Source: Domibacillus sp. PGB-M46 (GTDB lineage: Bacteria; Bacillota; Bacilli; Bacillales; Domibacillaceae). Taken from it: a DNA stretch of 64,000 nucleotides. Both the position numbers and the translations under genes were made by a program. Position 1 is the stretch's first letter. Each line of letters begins with the position of its first letter. Shown piece by piece: positions 8,451 through 17,297 of this stretch. The stretch lies in contig NZ_JAKGCR010000006.1 of NCBI RefSeq assembly GCF_022668875.1, positions 62,001 through 126,000 on the forward strand. Reading direction: 5' to 3'. The notes below the pieces were generated by a model. The model did no database searches. It saw only the letters and a program-made list of their open reading frames with translations, and had not been told where the DNA came from.

Positions 8451-9188
8451 ATGAAGCAGGCTGTACAGTTAACCGATGGTGAAGTCAAGGAGCTGATTCG
8501 GCAAAGCCAGGAAGGCGACGTGGAAGCGCGCAATAAGCTGGTTGAGTGGAATACACGGCTCGTCTGGTCGGTGGTGCATCGATTTTTAAATCGTGGTCAC
8601 GAGTCAGAAGATTTATTTCAAATCGGCTGTATTGGTTTAATTAAATGTATTGATAAGTTTGATCTTTCCTATAACGTTAAGTTTTCAACATACGCGGTTC
8701 CGATGATTATCGGCGAGATTCAGCGGTTTTTGCGTGATGATGGAGAAGTAAAGGTGAGCAGGCGCTTAAAGGAAACAGCCGGGAAGATGAGGCGCGAACG
8801 TGAAGCGTTTATTGCAGAAAGCGGACGCCCTCCGACTGTACAGGAACTGGCCGGAAAGCTTGGTATATCGATGGAGGAAGCGATGATGGCCCAGGAATCT
8901 TCCCGGCGTCCGGCGTCTATCCATGAAACCGTTTATGAAAATGAAGGAGAACCTATTACGCTGCTTGACCAGCTTGCAGCACCAGAAGCCAAGTGGTTTG
9001 ATTCATTGGTTGTAAAAGAAGCCATAGAAAAGCTGCCTGAGCGGGAACAGCTTATCGTATTTCTCCGTTTTTTCAAAGACTGCACGCAGTCGGAAACCGC
9101 AAACAGGCTCGGGATTTCCCAAGTTCAAGTATCAAGACTTGAAAAACAGATTATTAAAAGCCTGCGGTCAGATATGAATAAAACCTAG
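8451..9188 (+). CDS. sigF: Forespore sigma factor F (SpoIIAC)
   Basis: 245-residue sigma-70 family factor. Region 2 (EDLFQIGCIGLIKCIDKFD, then KFSTYAVPMIIGEI) contacts core polymerase and the -10; region 4 ends with ETANRLGISQVQVSRLEK as the -35 helix-turn-helix. First compartment-specific factor of sporulation, kept off by SpoIIAB until septation. Last gene of the spoIIA operon and 40 bp upstream of spoVAA, with no terminator between. Confidence 0.95.
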   Translation: MKQAVQLTDGEVKELIRQSQEGDVEARNKLVEWNTRLVWSVVHRFLNRGHESEDLFQIGCIGLIKCIDKFDLSYNVKFSTYAVPMIIGEIQRFLRDDGEVKVSRRLKETAGKMRREREAFIAESGRPPTVQELAGKLGISMEEAMMAQESSRRPASIHETVYENEGEPITLLDQLAAPEAKWFDSLVVKEAIEKLPEREQLIVFLRFFKDCTQSETANRLGISQVQVSRLEKQIIKSLRSDMNKT

Positions 9189-9228
9189 TCGGCACGGGGA
9201 AACTTCGTAAAAAGCGGAGGTGCTTGCT

Positions 9229-9825
9229 ATGGGTCAAATCGTGTACATCACCTTAAAGCGCCATGTTCGCCTCGACGAACGGCGCATTTCTTTTTTTGAT
9301 GTGGCTGAAGCCGAAGTCGACCAGGAAGCAAAGCCCATTTTAGAAAAACTGATTGTGAAAACGGCAAAGCCATCATCAGGCAATGTAGTCATTGTAACGA
9401 TTTTAGATGTTGTGAAAGCATTAAAAACGGTTTTTCCTGATGCGCAAACGGTTATCACAGGCGATACAGAAACGATTGTCAGCCTGCAGCCTGTGCGTGC
9501 ACGAGCCCCGCTTTGGAAAATCACATTTGTCTGGCTTGTGCTGTTTACAGGTGCTGCACTGACCATTATGAATTTTCATGAGGACGTATCCATGCAGAAA
9601 GTGCATGCAATTTTATATGAAAAAATAACAGGCATTAAAAATGAAAACCCGCTTATGCTTCAAATCCCTTATTCTATAGGGCTGGGGCTCGGGATGATTT
9701 TATTTTTTAATCGGCTCTGGCAAAAAAGACTCAATGAAGAGCCGGGCCCGCTTGATTTAGAAATGTTTAAGTACGAGGAAGACATCAATGCCTATCTGGC
9801 AGCCAATGAAAAGGAAAAGCCGTAG
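9229..9825 (+). CDS. spoVAA: Stage V sporulation protein AA
   Basis: 198 residues. Soluble N-terminal part of about 95 residues, then two membrane segments (about 98-115 and 143-160) and the conserved PLDLEMFKYEED tail. It belongs to the SpoVA system that moves Ca-dipicolinate into the forespore and out at germination. Start ATG 9229 chosen for GGAGGTG 6 nt upstream. In B. subtilis the operon is sigma-G driven; I find no convincing sigma-G promoter in the 40-bp gap. Confidence 0.88.
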   Translation: MGQIVYITLKRHVRLDERRISFFDVAEAEVDQEAKPILEKLIVKTAKPSSGNVVIVTILDVVKALKTVFPDAQTVITGDTETIVSLQPVRARAPLWKITFVWLVLFTGAALTIMNFHEDVSMQKVHAILYEKITGIKNENPLMLQIPYSIGLGLGMILFFNRLWQKRLNEEPGPLDLEMFKYEEDINAYLAANEKEKP

Positions 9826-9826
9826 C

Positions 9827-10243
9827 ATGACGACGCTTTTTGTTTTGTTTATCGGTCTATCAGGCGGGTTGGCTACAGGTGCCGGGTATGTGGCGTTTAT
9901 TTCAGTCCTTGGTGTGATCCCGAGGCTGATGTCGGCTACGAAAACACAGCCGTATATTCACTTGTACGAGCTTTCACTGGTGCTTGGTGTACTCACAGGA
10001 ACACTTCTGCATATTTTTAATACGCATTTTCACTGGCCATCTGTTACAACTGCCTTTATCGGTTTATTCAGCGGCTTGTTTATCGGCATGGGTGCGGCTG
10101 CCCTGACTGAAGTACTGAATGTGTTTCCTATACTAGCCAGGAGAGTAGGGGTTTTTGCCGAGGTGAACATGCTGATGATGGCTGTGGCACTTGGCAAGAT
10201 AACAGGCTCGCTTATTCAATGGATTTTACTTTCACCGATGTAA
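9827..10243 (+). CDS. spoVAB: Stage V sporulation protein AB
   Basis: 138-residue membrane protein with four hydrophobic segments rich in Gly and Ala; homologous to SpoVAB. ATG 9827 follows the spoVAA stop by one base. An in-frame ATG at 9806 has no ribosome site. In the usual operon spoVAC, spoVAD and spoVAE follow; here the next gene is spoVAF. Confidence 0.85.
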   Translation: MTTLFVLFIGLSGGLATGAGYVAFISVLGVIPRLMSATKTQPYIHLYELSLVLGVLTGTLLHIFNTHFHWPSVTTAFIGLFSGLFIGMGAAALTEVLNVFPILARRVGVFAEVNMLMMAVALGKITGSLIQWILLSPM

Positions 10244-10257
10244 AAGGAGGCAGCACG

Positions 10258-11673
10258 ATGATTTCGCCAGAAGAAATGGATGTTTACTTAGAAAAAGAAG
10301 CAGGGCTTGGTAAAAGTTTTGATACCGGCATAAGAAGGCTGACAGTAGCAGGGGAGCCGCTCCATATTTATTTCATTAACGGTCTTTGTGAAACACGGTT
10401 TATTATCGAAATTATGGAATCATTGATTGCGCTTGAAAAGGAGGAGGGGAAAACGACTGCTTCCCTCGTCAAAGGGCATCTTGTCCATCAGGCAGTCGAA
10501 GAAGTCACAGATCCATCAAAGCTGCCGGCTGCAATCATGTCGGGACTGATTGGTATCTCAGTACCGGGAACGGCGTTTATCATTGATGTAAGAAGTTATC
10601 CAGGGCGGCAGCCGGCAGAGCCTGATACAGAAAAAGTTGTGCGCGGCTCCCGTGACGGTTTTGTGGAAAATATCATCGTGAACACAGCTCTTACGCGAAG
10701 AAGAATCCGTGACGGCCGTCTTCGGTTTGAAATTATGAGAGCGGGAAGTGTTTCACAAATGGATATTGCTGTCGGCTACATGGAAGGTGTAGCTTCCGGT
10801 GAATTGGTTGAGCGGGTTAAGAAAGAAGTCACTTCTATTAAAACAGCCGGTCTTCCTATGGCAGACAAAACGGTAGAAGAATTTTTAATTAAACAACACT
10901 ACAACCCCTACCCTCTTGTTCGTTACACTGAACGAGCGGATATTGCCGCCGCCCATTTAATTGAAGGGCATGTCCTCCTTTATACCGATACGTCACCAGC
11001 GGTTATGATCATGCCGGCTACTTTTCTGCAGCATATGCAGCATGCCGAAGAATACAGGCAGCTTCCGGCAGCAGGCACATTTATCCGTCTGCTTCGTTTT
11101 GTCGGTTTATGGATGTCCTTATTTCTGCTGCCGCTCTGGTATCTGTTCGCTGCTTATCCCGCCATGCTTCCTGAAGCGCTTTCGTTTATTGGTCCCCGTG
11201 AAACAACTGAAATCCCCCTTGTTTTACAAATCTTTATTGCCGATCTTGGCATAGAGTGGCTGCGGGTTGCTGCCATTCATACGCCGCAGCCGCTTTCAAC
11301 TGCTATGGGGCTTGTTGCGGCCGTGTTAATTGGACAAATGGCCATTGATACGGGGCTTTTTGTGCCTGAGGTAATATTGTATACAGCACTTGCAGCCATT
11401 GGTACGTTTTCTACACCCAGCTATGAGCTGGGGCTGGCGAATAAATTAACACGCCTTTTTATTCTGGCAGGAACGGCCCTGTTTGGTCCAATTGGATTTG
11501 TTGTGTCGGTTATGCTTGTGTTTGTATATCTCGTTCGTTTAAAACCGTTCGGCGCTCCTTATCTATGGCCGCTGATTCCCTTTGACGCTTCATCGCTTTG
11601 GACGATCCTCATTAGACGGCAGGCACCGGAGCAAACCGGACTTCCAGAAATCAACCGAACAGATTTACGGTAA
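10258..11673 (+). CDS. spoVAF: Stage V sporulation protein AF (GerA-type A subunit family)
   Basis: 471-residue protein of the GerAA/SpoVAF family: cytoplasmic N-terminal half of about 270 residues with the SVPGTAFI, SRDGFVENI and NTALTRRRIRD motifs, then about five membrane segments. In B. subtilis SpoVAF is the last gene of the spoVA operon and works with a partner in germination. Strong RBS AAAGGAGG. The gap from spoVAB is only 14 bp, so no room exists for spoVAC-AD-AE. Confidence 0.9.
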   Translation: MISPEEMDVYLEKEAGLGKSFDTGIRRLTVAGEPLHIYFINGLCETRFIIEIMESLIALEKEEGKTTASLVKGHLVHQAVEEVTDPSKLPAAIMSGLIGISVPGTAFIIDVRSYPGRQPAEPDTEKVVRGSRDGFVENIIVNTALTRRRIRDGRLRFEIMRAGSVSQMDIAVGYMEGVASGELVERVKKEVTSIKTAGLPMADKTVEEFLIKQHYNPYPLVRYTERADIAAAHLIEGHVLLYTDTSPAVMIMPATFLQHMQHAEEYRQLPAAGTFIRLLRFVGLWMSLFLLPLWYLFAAYPAMLPEALSFIGPRETTEIPLVLQIFIADLGIEWLRVAAIHTPQPLSTAMGLVAAVLIGQMAIDTGLFVPEVILYTALAAIGTFSTPSYELGLANKLTRLFILAGTALFGPIGFVVSVMLVFVYLVRLKPFGAPYLWPLIPFDASSLWTILIRRQAPEQTGLPEINRTDLR

Positions 11674-11691
11674 GCAGGAATATTTCGTGTA

Positions 11692-11720
11692 TTGAGCGAG
11701 GGGTGAATGTATGATATAGT
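11692..11720 (+). promoter_or_regulatory. Sigma-A-like promoter of lysA
   Basis: TTGAGC (11692-11697), 17-nt spacer, TATAGT (11715-11720). The leader is only about 45 nt, so no lysine riboswitch fits. Confidence 0.5.
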
Positions 11721-11773
11721 ACTTTTATTCTCATGCCGGGTAAAAGGCATAAAGACAATAGAACGGGGCGATT

Positions 11774-13099
11774 ATGCATATGCACACATATGGGACAGCA
11801 GCTGTGAATGACCGCGGACATTTAGAAATTGGCGGTGTTGACGTAGTAGAAGCGGCAGCTCAATTCGGCACACCGCTTTATTTATATGACGTAGCGCTTA
11901 TTCGTGAGCGTGCAAGAGGATTTAAAGAGACATTTGATAAATTGGGAGTCAAAGCGCAGGTGGCGTATGCGAGCAAGGCATTTGCTTCGGTAGCCATGAT
12001 GCAGCTGGCCGAACAGGAAGGACTGTCGCTTGATGTTGTATCGGGCGGGGAGTTATATACAGCACAAAGAGCCGGGTTTCCGGTAGAGCGAATTCATTTT
12101 CATGGAAACAACAAAAGCCGTGAAGAAATCGAAATGGCTTTTGAAGCAGGGATTGGCTGTATGGTAGTCGATAACTTTCATGAATTAGAGCTTATTGGTG
12201 AAATCAGTGAAGCCCGCAGTCAAGTGATGGATATTCTGCTTCGCATTACGCCGGGTATTGAAGCTCATACGCATGATTACATTTTAACGGGTCAGGAAGA
12301 TTCAAAGTTTGGCTTTGATTTAAATAATGGACAAGCGGAAGAAGCATTGAAACTGGCACTTCAAAAGCCGTTTATCCACGTATTAGGCCTTCACTGCCAT
12401 ATCGGATCGCAAATTTTCGAAACAACAGGCTTTATTTTAGCGGCCGAGAAAATTATCGGAAAATTGGCGGATTGGCAGCACCGTCTCGAATTTAAAGCGA
12501 AAGTATTAAACCTTGGCGGCGGTTTCGGTATCCGTTATACCGCTGAAGATGATCCGCTTAAACCAGCTGCTTATGTAGAAGAGATTATCAGCAAAGTGCA
12601 AAGTGAAACAAAAAAATATGGAATGAGTATGCCTGAAATTTGGATTGAGCCGGGCCGTTCCCTTGTGGGTGACGCAGGCGTGACAATTTATGAAACAGGT
12701 TCAGTGAAAGATGTGCCGAATGTGCGCAAATATTTAGCTGTGGATGGCGGCATGAGTGATAATATCCGCCCTGCTTTATATGAAGCGAAGTACGAAGCGG
12801 TACTCGCAAACCGTGTAAACGACCCGGTTGAAGAAACGGTATCGATTGCCGGAAAATGCTGTGAATCCGGTGATATGCTCATTTGGGATCTGCCGCTTCC
12901 GAAAGCAGAAGCCGGGGATTTGCTCGCGATGTTCTGTACGGGCGCTTACGGCTATTCCATGGCGAATAACTACAACCGTATTCCGCGTCCGCCAGTTGTA
13001 TTTGCCGAAAATGGCGAGGCGAGACTGGTCATTCGTCGTGAGACATTTGAGGATTTAGTGAAATTAGACTTGCCCCTTGGGCTGCCGCAGACAAACTAA
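11774..13099 (+). CDS. lysA: Diaminopimelate decarboxylase
   Basis: 441-residue PLP enzyme converting meso-diaminopimelate to L-lysine, the last lysine step. Fold-III decarboxylase: PLP lysine K68 in AYASKAF, HCHIGSQI, the phosphate-binding GGGFGIRY, EPGRSLVGD and the C-terminal CESGD and GAYGYSM active-site segments. ATG 11774 or the in-frame ATG 11780 could be used; the RBS GGGGCG is weak. Location after spoVAF is conserved. Confidence 0.94.
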   Translation: MHMHTYGTAAVNDRGHLEIGGVDVVEAAAQFGTPLYLYDVALIRERARGFKETFDKLGVKAQVAYASKAFASVAMMQLAEQEGLSLDVVSGGELYTAQRAGFPVERIHFHGNNKSREEIEMAFEAGIGCMVVDNFHELELIGEISEARSQVMDILLRITPGIEAHTHDYILTGQEDSKFGFDLNNGQAEEALKLALQKPFIHVLGLHCHIGSQIFETTGFILAAEKIIGKLADWQHRLEFKAKVLNLGGGFGIRYTAEDDPLKPAAYVEEIISKVQSETKKYGMSMPEIWIEPGRSLVGDAGVTIYETGSVKDVPNVRKYLAVDGGMSDNIRPALYEAKYEAVLANRVNDPVEETVSIAGKCCESGDMLIWDLPLPKAEAGDLLAMFCTGAYGYSMANNYNRIPRPPVVFAENGEARLVIRRETFEDLVKLDLPLGLPQTN

Positions 13100-13113
13100 T
13101 TGGAGCAGGCAGT

Positions 13114-13200
13114 ATGAAAAACAATGTTGTTTTGCTCCTTTTATTCACTGTTCTGGCACTGGGATGGGGACTGTATTACTGGTTTTTTATTGCGGGTTAA
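13114..13200 (+). CDS. 28-residue single-pass membrane peptide
   Basis: Short ORF read directly: ATG at 13114, TAA at 13198, GGAG 8 nt upstream. The peptide is almost entirely hydrophobic (MKNN start, Leu-rich core, GWGLYYWFF near the end), one transmembrane helix. It lies 14 bp after lysA with no terminator between, so it probably shares the lysA transcript. I do not recognise a named family. Short hydrophobic ORFs arise by chance, but the ribosome site, spacing and clean Lys-Asn-Asn start make a real small protein plausible. Confidence 0.5.
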   Translation: MKNNVVLLLLFTVLALGWGLYYWFFIAG

Positions 13201-13257
13201 CATCGCCTCTTGCGGTCGGGCTTTAGATTTAGTAAGATAAAGTACGTGGCGATATCA

Positions 13258-13274
13258 AGCAGGTAAATCCTGCT
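13258..13274 (+). other. Hairpin just upstream of ribT
   Basis: AGCAGG-TAAAT-CCTGCT, perfect 6-bp stem, 5-nt loop, 20 bp before the ribT start and without a T run. Function unknown; it could be a leader hairpin. Confidence 0.35.
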
Positions 13275-13293
13275 AATTGAAGAGGGATTTTAA

Positions 13294-13654
<361 letters not shown>

Positions 13655-13684
<30 letters not shown>

Positions 13685-14170
13685 TGCGATTGCGGCTGTA
13701 CGGGCATCTAATACGTCCGTACGGTCACGCAGTTTGTGTTTGTTGAGTAGAAATTGTTCATTGCATTCCGGCTCAAAAGCAGCAGTAAACTGCTTTAATT
13801 CGTTTTGAAGCTGTGGGTCCGCAATCGGAATTTCAATGGGCTCAAAAGGAACATCGGCTTTTACATCGTCTGCCGCCTGCTCAATCAGGAGAAGAAAGTG
13901 CTCTGGATCAACACCGAGCTCCCTCAGGGCTTCCTGGCGGCGGATCAAGCAGGAGATTGATTTTTGAGCCATACGGAGTGCGCCGGCTTTGTTTCCGCGC
14001 CGGTAATGATAAAGGAAAACAGCACACTGGATAAAGCCAACCCAGACGGAATCACGCGTGCCATCTGTTTTTTTCCAATATTCTTCTAACAGCTCGTGGC
14101 ATTCAAAATAATCACGGTCAATATGAAAATGTGCCAGAAAAGCCAGGTAAGGCACTGGATATGAATACAT
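13655..14170 (-). CDS. ypuF: DUF309 protein YpuF-like
   Basis: 171-residue DUF309 family protein, all helical. The signature YFECHELLEEYW near the N terminus and WVGFIQ with YHYRRGN are present; function unknown. RBS GGGGGAAA before ATG 14170. In B. subtilis ypuF is upstream of scpA on the same strand; here it is on the opposite strand and divergent from scpA. Confidence 0.85.
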
Positions 14171-14314
14171 TCGGTTTCCCCCAGTTCAAGTGGTTGAATC
14201 GAAGTAAGCGTATCATGATTTAATTCTTTTCTCAATAGCAGCCGTCTGAATGCGCTTATGGCCAGCGGAAGGGAATAGAATGTAAAAAATGCAGGAAGTA
14301 CAGGGGAGCAACCA

Positions 14315-15043
14315 ATGGAATATAAAGTGAAAATTGATTCTTTTGAAGGGCCGCTTGATTTGCTGCTTCACTTGATCCAGCAGCTTGAAATAGACATATA
14401 CGATATTCCTGTATCGGAAATTACGAATCAATACTTATTGTATGTGAATACAATGCAGCAGCTTGAACTTGATGTAGCCAGTGAATATTTAGTGATGGCC
14501 GCTACATTAATTGCCATGAAAAGCCGTTCCCTGCTGCCGGATCATTCGGCGGAAGAGGAAGATTATATAGAAGAAGAAGATCCGAGAGAAGAGCTGGCCC
14601 GCCGGTTAATCGAGTATAAAAAGTATAAAGAGGCAGCCGGCCGCCTTCATGAGCTGGAGGAAGAGCGGACAAAGCTTTTTTCAAGACCGCCCGCAGACCA
14701 GCTTTTTTCATCTAATGAAGAAGGGCCGCTCAATGTGTCCCTTTTTGATATGCTCGGCGCTTTTCAGAAAATGGCCCGCCGTAAAAAGCTGGCTGTGCCG
14801 CCACGAGCAACGGTCCGCCGGGAAGAGCTTTCAGTAGAAAAAAGAATGGAGCTGCTCAAAGAAAAGCTGAGGCTGTCAAAAGAGCCCGTTCTTTTTGATG
14901 ACTTGTTTGACTCTCATGAACGGAACGAGCTTGTGGTTAGTTTTTTAGCCATTTTAGAGTTGATGAAGCAAAATGAAATTGTTGTTTCACAAGAAGGAAA
15001 TTTTGCCGACTTATATGTAACGGCTGGAGGAAATAAAGGATGA
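14315..15043 (+). CDS. scpA: Segregation and condensation protein A (kleisin)
   Basis: 242-residue kleisin that bridges the Smc dimer and recruits ScpB in the chromosome-organising condensin. N-terminal FEGPLDLLLHLIQ is the conserved Smc-neck binding helix; acidic linker around EEEDYIEEEDPREE; C-terminal winged helix contacts the Smc cap. RBS GGGGAGC. Overlaps scpB by 4 nt. Confidence 0.94.
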   Translation: MEYKVKIDSFEGPLDLLLHLIQQLEIDIYDIPVSEITNQYLLYVNTMQQLELDVASEYLVMAATLIAMKSRSLLPDHSAEEEDYIEEEDPREELARRLIEYKKYKEAAGRLHELEEERTKLFSRPPADQLFSSNEEGPLNVSLFDMLGAFQKMARRKKLAVPPRATVRREELSVEKRMELLKEKLRLSKEPVLFDDLFDSHERNELVVSFLAILELMKQNEIVVSQEGNFADLYVTAGGNKG

Positions 15044-15612
15044 AACATAAAAGCATTATAGAGAGCCTGCTGTTTGCAGCAGGAGACGAAGGGCTGACAG
15101 CGGAGCAAATCGCCGAGGTCATGGACTTGCCGATACAGGAGGTCAAAGACATTCTTCAATCGATGGAGGAAGCTTTGAAACAAGATGAAACGAGGGGAAC
15201 AGTGATTACCTCCTTTGGCGACGAATACCGGATGATGACGAAAAAAGAAAATGCGGCCTTTATTCAAAAGCTTGCTGAAAAGCCGTCACCGAAAACACTG
15301 TCCCAGGCAGCGTTGGAAACGCTCGCCATTATTGCTTATAATCAGCCGGTTACACGTATCGAGGTGGAAGAAATCCGGGGAGTGAAAACAGAGCGTCCCA
15401 TTGCCACCTTGTGTGCACGGGGGCTCATTGAAGAAGCTGGCCGTGCAGATGCCCCGGGCCGGCCTATTTTGTATGCGACTACAGCTGAATTTTTAGATGC
15501 TTTTCAGCTTAAAAGCATCAAAGATCTGCCGCCGCTCGAAGAAAGCACTGGATCTATGCAGCAGGAAGCCGATTTGTTTTTCGGCCGATTCGAAGAAGCC
15601 CTTGAGGATTAG
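15040..15612 (+). CDS. scpB: Segregation and condensation protein B
   Basis: 190 residues with two winged-helix domains (LFAAGDEGLTAEQIAEVM and TLSQAALETLAIIAYNQPVT, the latter diagnostic for ScpB). Dimer that binds ScpA in the Smc complex. Coupled to scpA by an ATGA overlap. No terminator follows before dacB. Confidence 0.94.
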   Translation: MKHKSIIESLLFAAGDEGLTAEQIAEVMDLPIQEVKDILQSMEEALKQDETRGTVITSFGDEYRMMTKKENAAFIQKLAEKPSPKTLSQAALETLAIIAYNQPVTRIEVEEIRGVKTERPIATLCARGLIEEAGRADAPGRPILYATTAEFLDAFQLKSIKDLPPLEESTGSMQQEADLFFGRFEEALED

Positions 15613-15641
15613 TCATGCTCGTCTTTCTTTTTTCATATAGT
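15613..15641 (+). promoter_or_regulatory. Sigma-E-like promoter of dacB-spmA-spmB
   Basis: TCATGCT (15613-15619), 14-nt spacer, CATATAGT (15634-15641), the same -10 octamer as at spoIIM. dacB is sigma-E controlled in B. subtilis. Predicted start near 15648. Confidence 0.55.
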
Positions 15642-15656
15642 AGTGAAAAAAGAAAG
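15623..15656 (+). promoter_or_regulatory. 13-bp hairpin over the dacB promoter and ribosome site
   Basis: Perfect inverted repeat CTTTCTTTTTTCA (15623-15635) / TGAAAAAAGAAAG (15644-15656), 8-nt loop. The 3' arm runs into the SD AAAGGAG (15653-15659); the 5' arm is upstream of the predicted sigma-E start. No trailing T run. Confidence 0.6.
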
Positions 15657-15666
15657 GAGCGGACTG

Positions 15667-16722
15667 ATGAAAAAAAAGAGGCTGTTCGCTTTCATCCTGC
15701 TCCTGGCACTTTCTGTTATGCCGACAGCTGCAAGAGCAGAACCATCTCTTTCTGCTCAAAGTGCCGTGCTGATGGACATGGAAAGCGGGCGGGTTTTAGC
15801 CCAAAAAGATGCACATGTGCGCCGGCCGATTGCGAGCATTACCAAAATTATGACTGCGCTGCTTGCAGTAGAATCCGGACGGCTGAATGAAACAGTGGCT
15901 ATCAGCGATCGCGCCCGCCAAGTAGAGGGGTCTAGTCTGTACTTGGAAAATGGGGACAAGTTGAAACTGGAGGAACTTGTATATGGATTAATGCTTCGTT
16001 CTGGAAATGATGCGGCCATTGCGATCAGTGAACATGTTGCCGGCACACCAGAAAAGTTTGCCGCTTTAATGAACAAAAAAGCGAAAGAGATCGGAATGAA
16101 GAACACTTCTTTTATGAATCCGCATGGACTTCACGATCCGGCCCACTATTCAACCGCTTATGATATGGCTCTTTTAACATCAGAAGCGATGAAAAACAGT
16201 ACGTACCGGAAAATTGTTTCAACGGATTTGTACAGAACAAAAAGCAAGCCGATTCGTGTTTGGGAAAACAAACACCGTCTTGTCCGGAGCGGAGGCATCA
16301 TTACGGGAGGCAAAACGGGCTTTACGAAAAAGTCAGGCCGTACACTGGTCACAACAGCCAAAAAGGATGGCATGTCTTTAGCGGTCGTAACACTGAATGC
16401 ACCAGATGACTGGCTTGATCATACTTCTCTTTTTGAGTATGGCTTCCATTCGTACAGCCAAACCATGATTGTCGGCAAAACGCCTTTTGCTGTTCCGGGG
16501 GAAAAGCAGTTATATTATGCAAAAAAACAGGTCCGCTATCCCATGACACCTGACGAAAAAAAGTCTGCCTACATTCGGCTTGTCGTAGGGTCTGGCCAAA
16601 CTGGAAAAGCAGAGTTATGGATTGGGAACGAAAAACAAACATCGATCACGGTTTATAAAACAAAAGAACGGGCGGCCACATCTCTATGGGCAAAGCTGAA
16701 AAAGGAGCTGATGGCATGGTAA
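15667..16722 (+). CDS. dacB: D-alanyl-D-alanine carboxypeptidase DacB (PBP5*)
   Basis: 351-residue S11 penicillin-binding protein, exported by a signal peptide (residues about 1-23, AARA-E cleavage). Active-site motifs SITK, SGN and KTG are all present. In sporulation it trims peptide side chains in the spore cortex, with spmA and spmB as operon partners. ATG 15667 chosen for AAAGGAG 7 nt upstream; an upstream in-frame TTG-type start would lack a proper signal. Overlaps spmA by 7 nt. ypuI, which sits between scpB and dacB in B. subtilis, is absent. Confidence 0.92.
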   Translation: MKKKRLFAFILLLALSVMPTAARAEPSLSAQSAVLMDMESGRVLAQKDAHVRRPIASITKIMTALLAVESGRLNETVAISDRARQVEGSSLYLENGDKLKLEELVYGLMLRSGNDAAIAISEHVAGTPEKFAALMNKKAKEIGMKNTSFMNPHGLHDPAHYSTAYDMALLTSEAMKNSTYRKIVSTDLYRTKSKPIRVWENKHRLVRSGGIITGGKTGFTKKSGRTLVTTAKKDGMSLAVVTLNAPDDWLDHTSLFEYGFHSYSQTMIVGKTPFAVPGEKQLYYAKKQVRYPMTPDEKKSAYIRLVVGSGQTGKAELWIGNEKQTSITVYKTKERAATSLWAKLKKELMAW

Positions 16723-17297
16723 GCATCGCTTTTGCTTTTTTAATCCTGGCCGGGTTTCTTTTTGCAGCCATTAACGGAACGATGGCCGAGGTGAATGAGG
16801 CCTTGTTCGCGTCCATGGGGCAATCCATTGAATTGGCGATTTCACTCGCCGGAATTCTTTTGTTTTGGACGGGCGTGATGAAAACAGCAGAAGCCGCTGG
16901 TATGGTAAAAGGACTGGCGGATGCAGTGCAGCCGCTTTTAGCCCGGCTTTTCCCGGAAATACCGGATGGACATGTTGTATTTGGCTATATTGCCTCGAAT
17001 ATGGCCGCCAATTTTTTTGGGCTCGGTAATGCAGCCACACCGATCGGCCTTAAAGCGATGCGGGAGCTCAAAAAGCTGAGCGGCGACGGGGACAAAGCAA
17101 GCCGCTCGATGATCACCTTTTTAGCGCTTAATACAGCAGCGATTACGCTTATCCCTACCACTGTAATCGCTATTGGAATGAAAAATGGAGCATCAGATCC
17201 AACGGATATTATTATACCGGCCCTGGCTGCGACCATTTTGTCTTTTTTCTTTGCCATTGTGCTTGACCGTTACTACGCTTTCAGAAGGAGACGATAA
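16716..17297 (+). CDS. spmA: Spore maturation protein A
   Basis: 193-residue membrane protein with nucleoside-transporter-gate features (ANFFGLGNAATPIG) and several hydrophobic segments. SpmA and SpmB are needed for spore core dehydration. The start at 16716 (MVSIAF) has AAGGAG 7 nt upstream and fits the family; an upstream ATG at 16686 is in frame but not homologous. Confidence 0.92.
   Translation: MVSIAFAFLILAGFLFAAINGTMAEVNEALFASMGQSIELAISLAGILLFWTGVMKTAEAAGMVKGLADAVQPLLARLFPEIPDGHVVFGYIASNMAANFFGLGNAATPIGLKAMRELKKLSGDGDKASRSMITFLALNTAAITLIPTTVIAIGMKNGASDPTDIIIPALAATILSFFFAIVLDRYYAFRRRR

Noticed and set aside
9174-9228. Sigma-G promoter for spoVAA
   Set aside because: TGAATA occurs near 9175 but no CATNNTA-like -10 lies 16-18 nt downstream.
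11674-11773. Lysine riboswitch before lysA
   Set aside because: The leader after the predicted promoter is only about 45 nt, too short, and lacks the L-box core.
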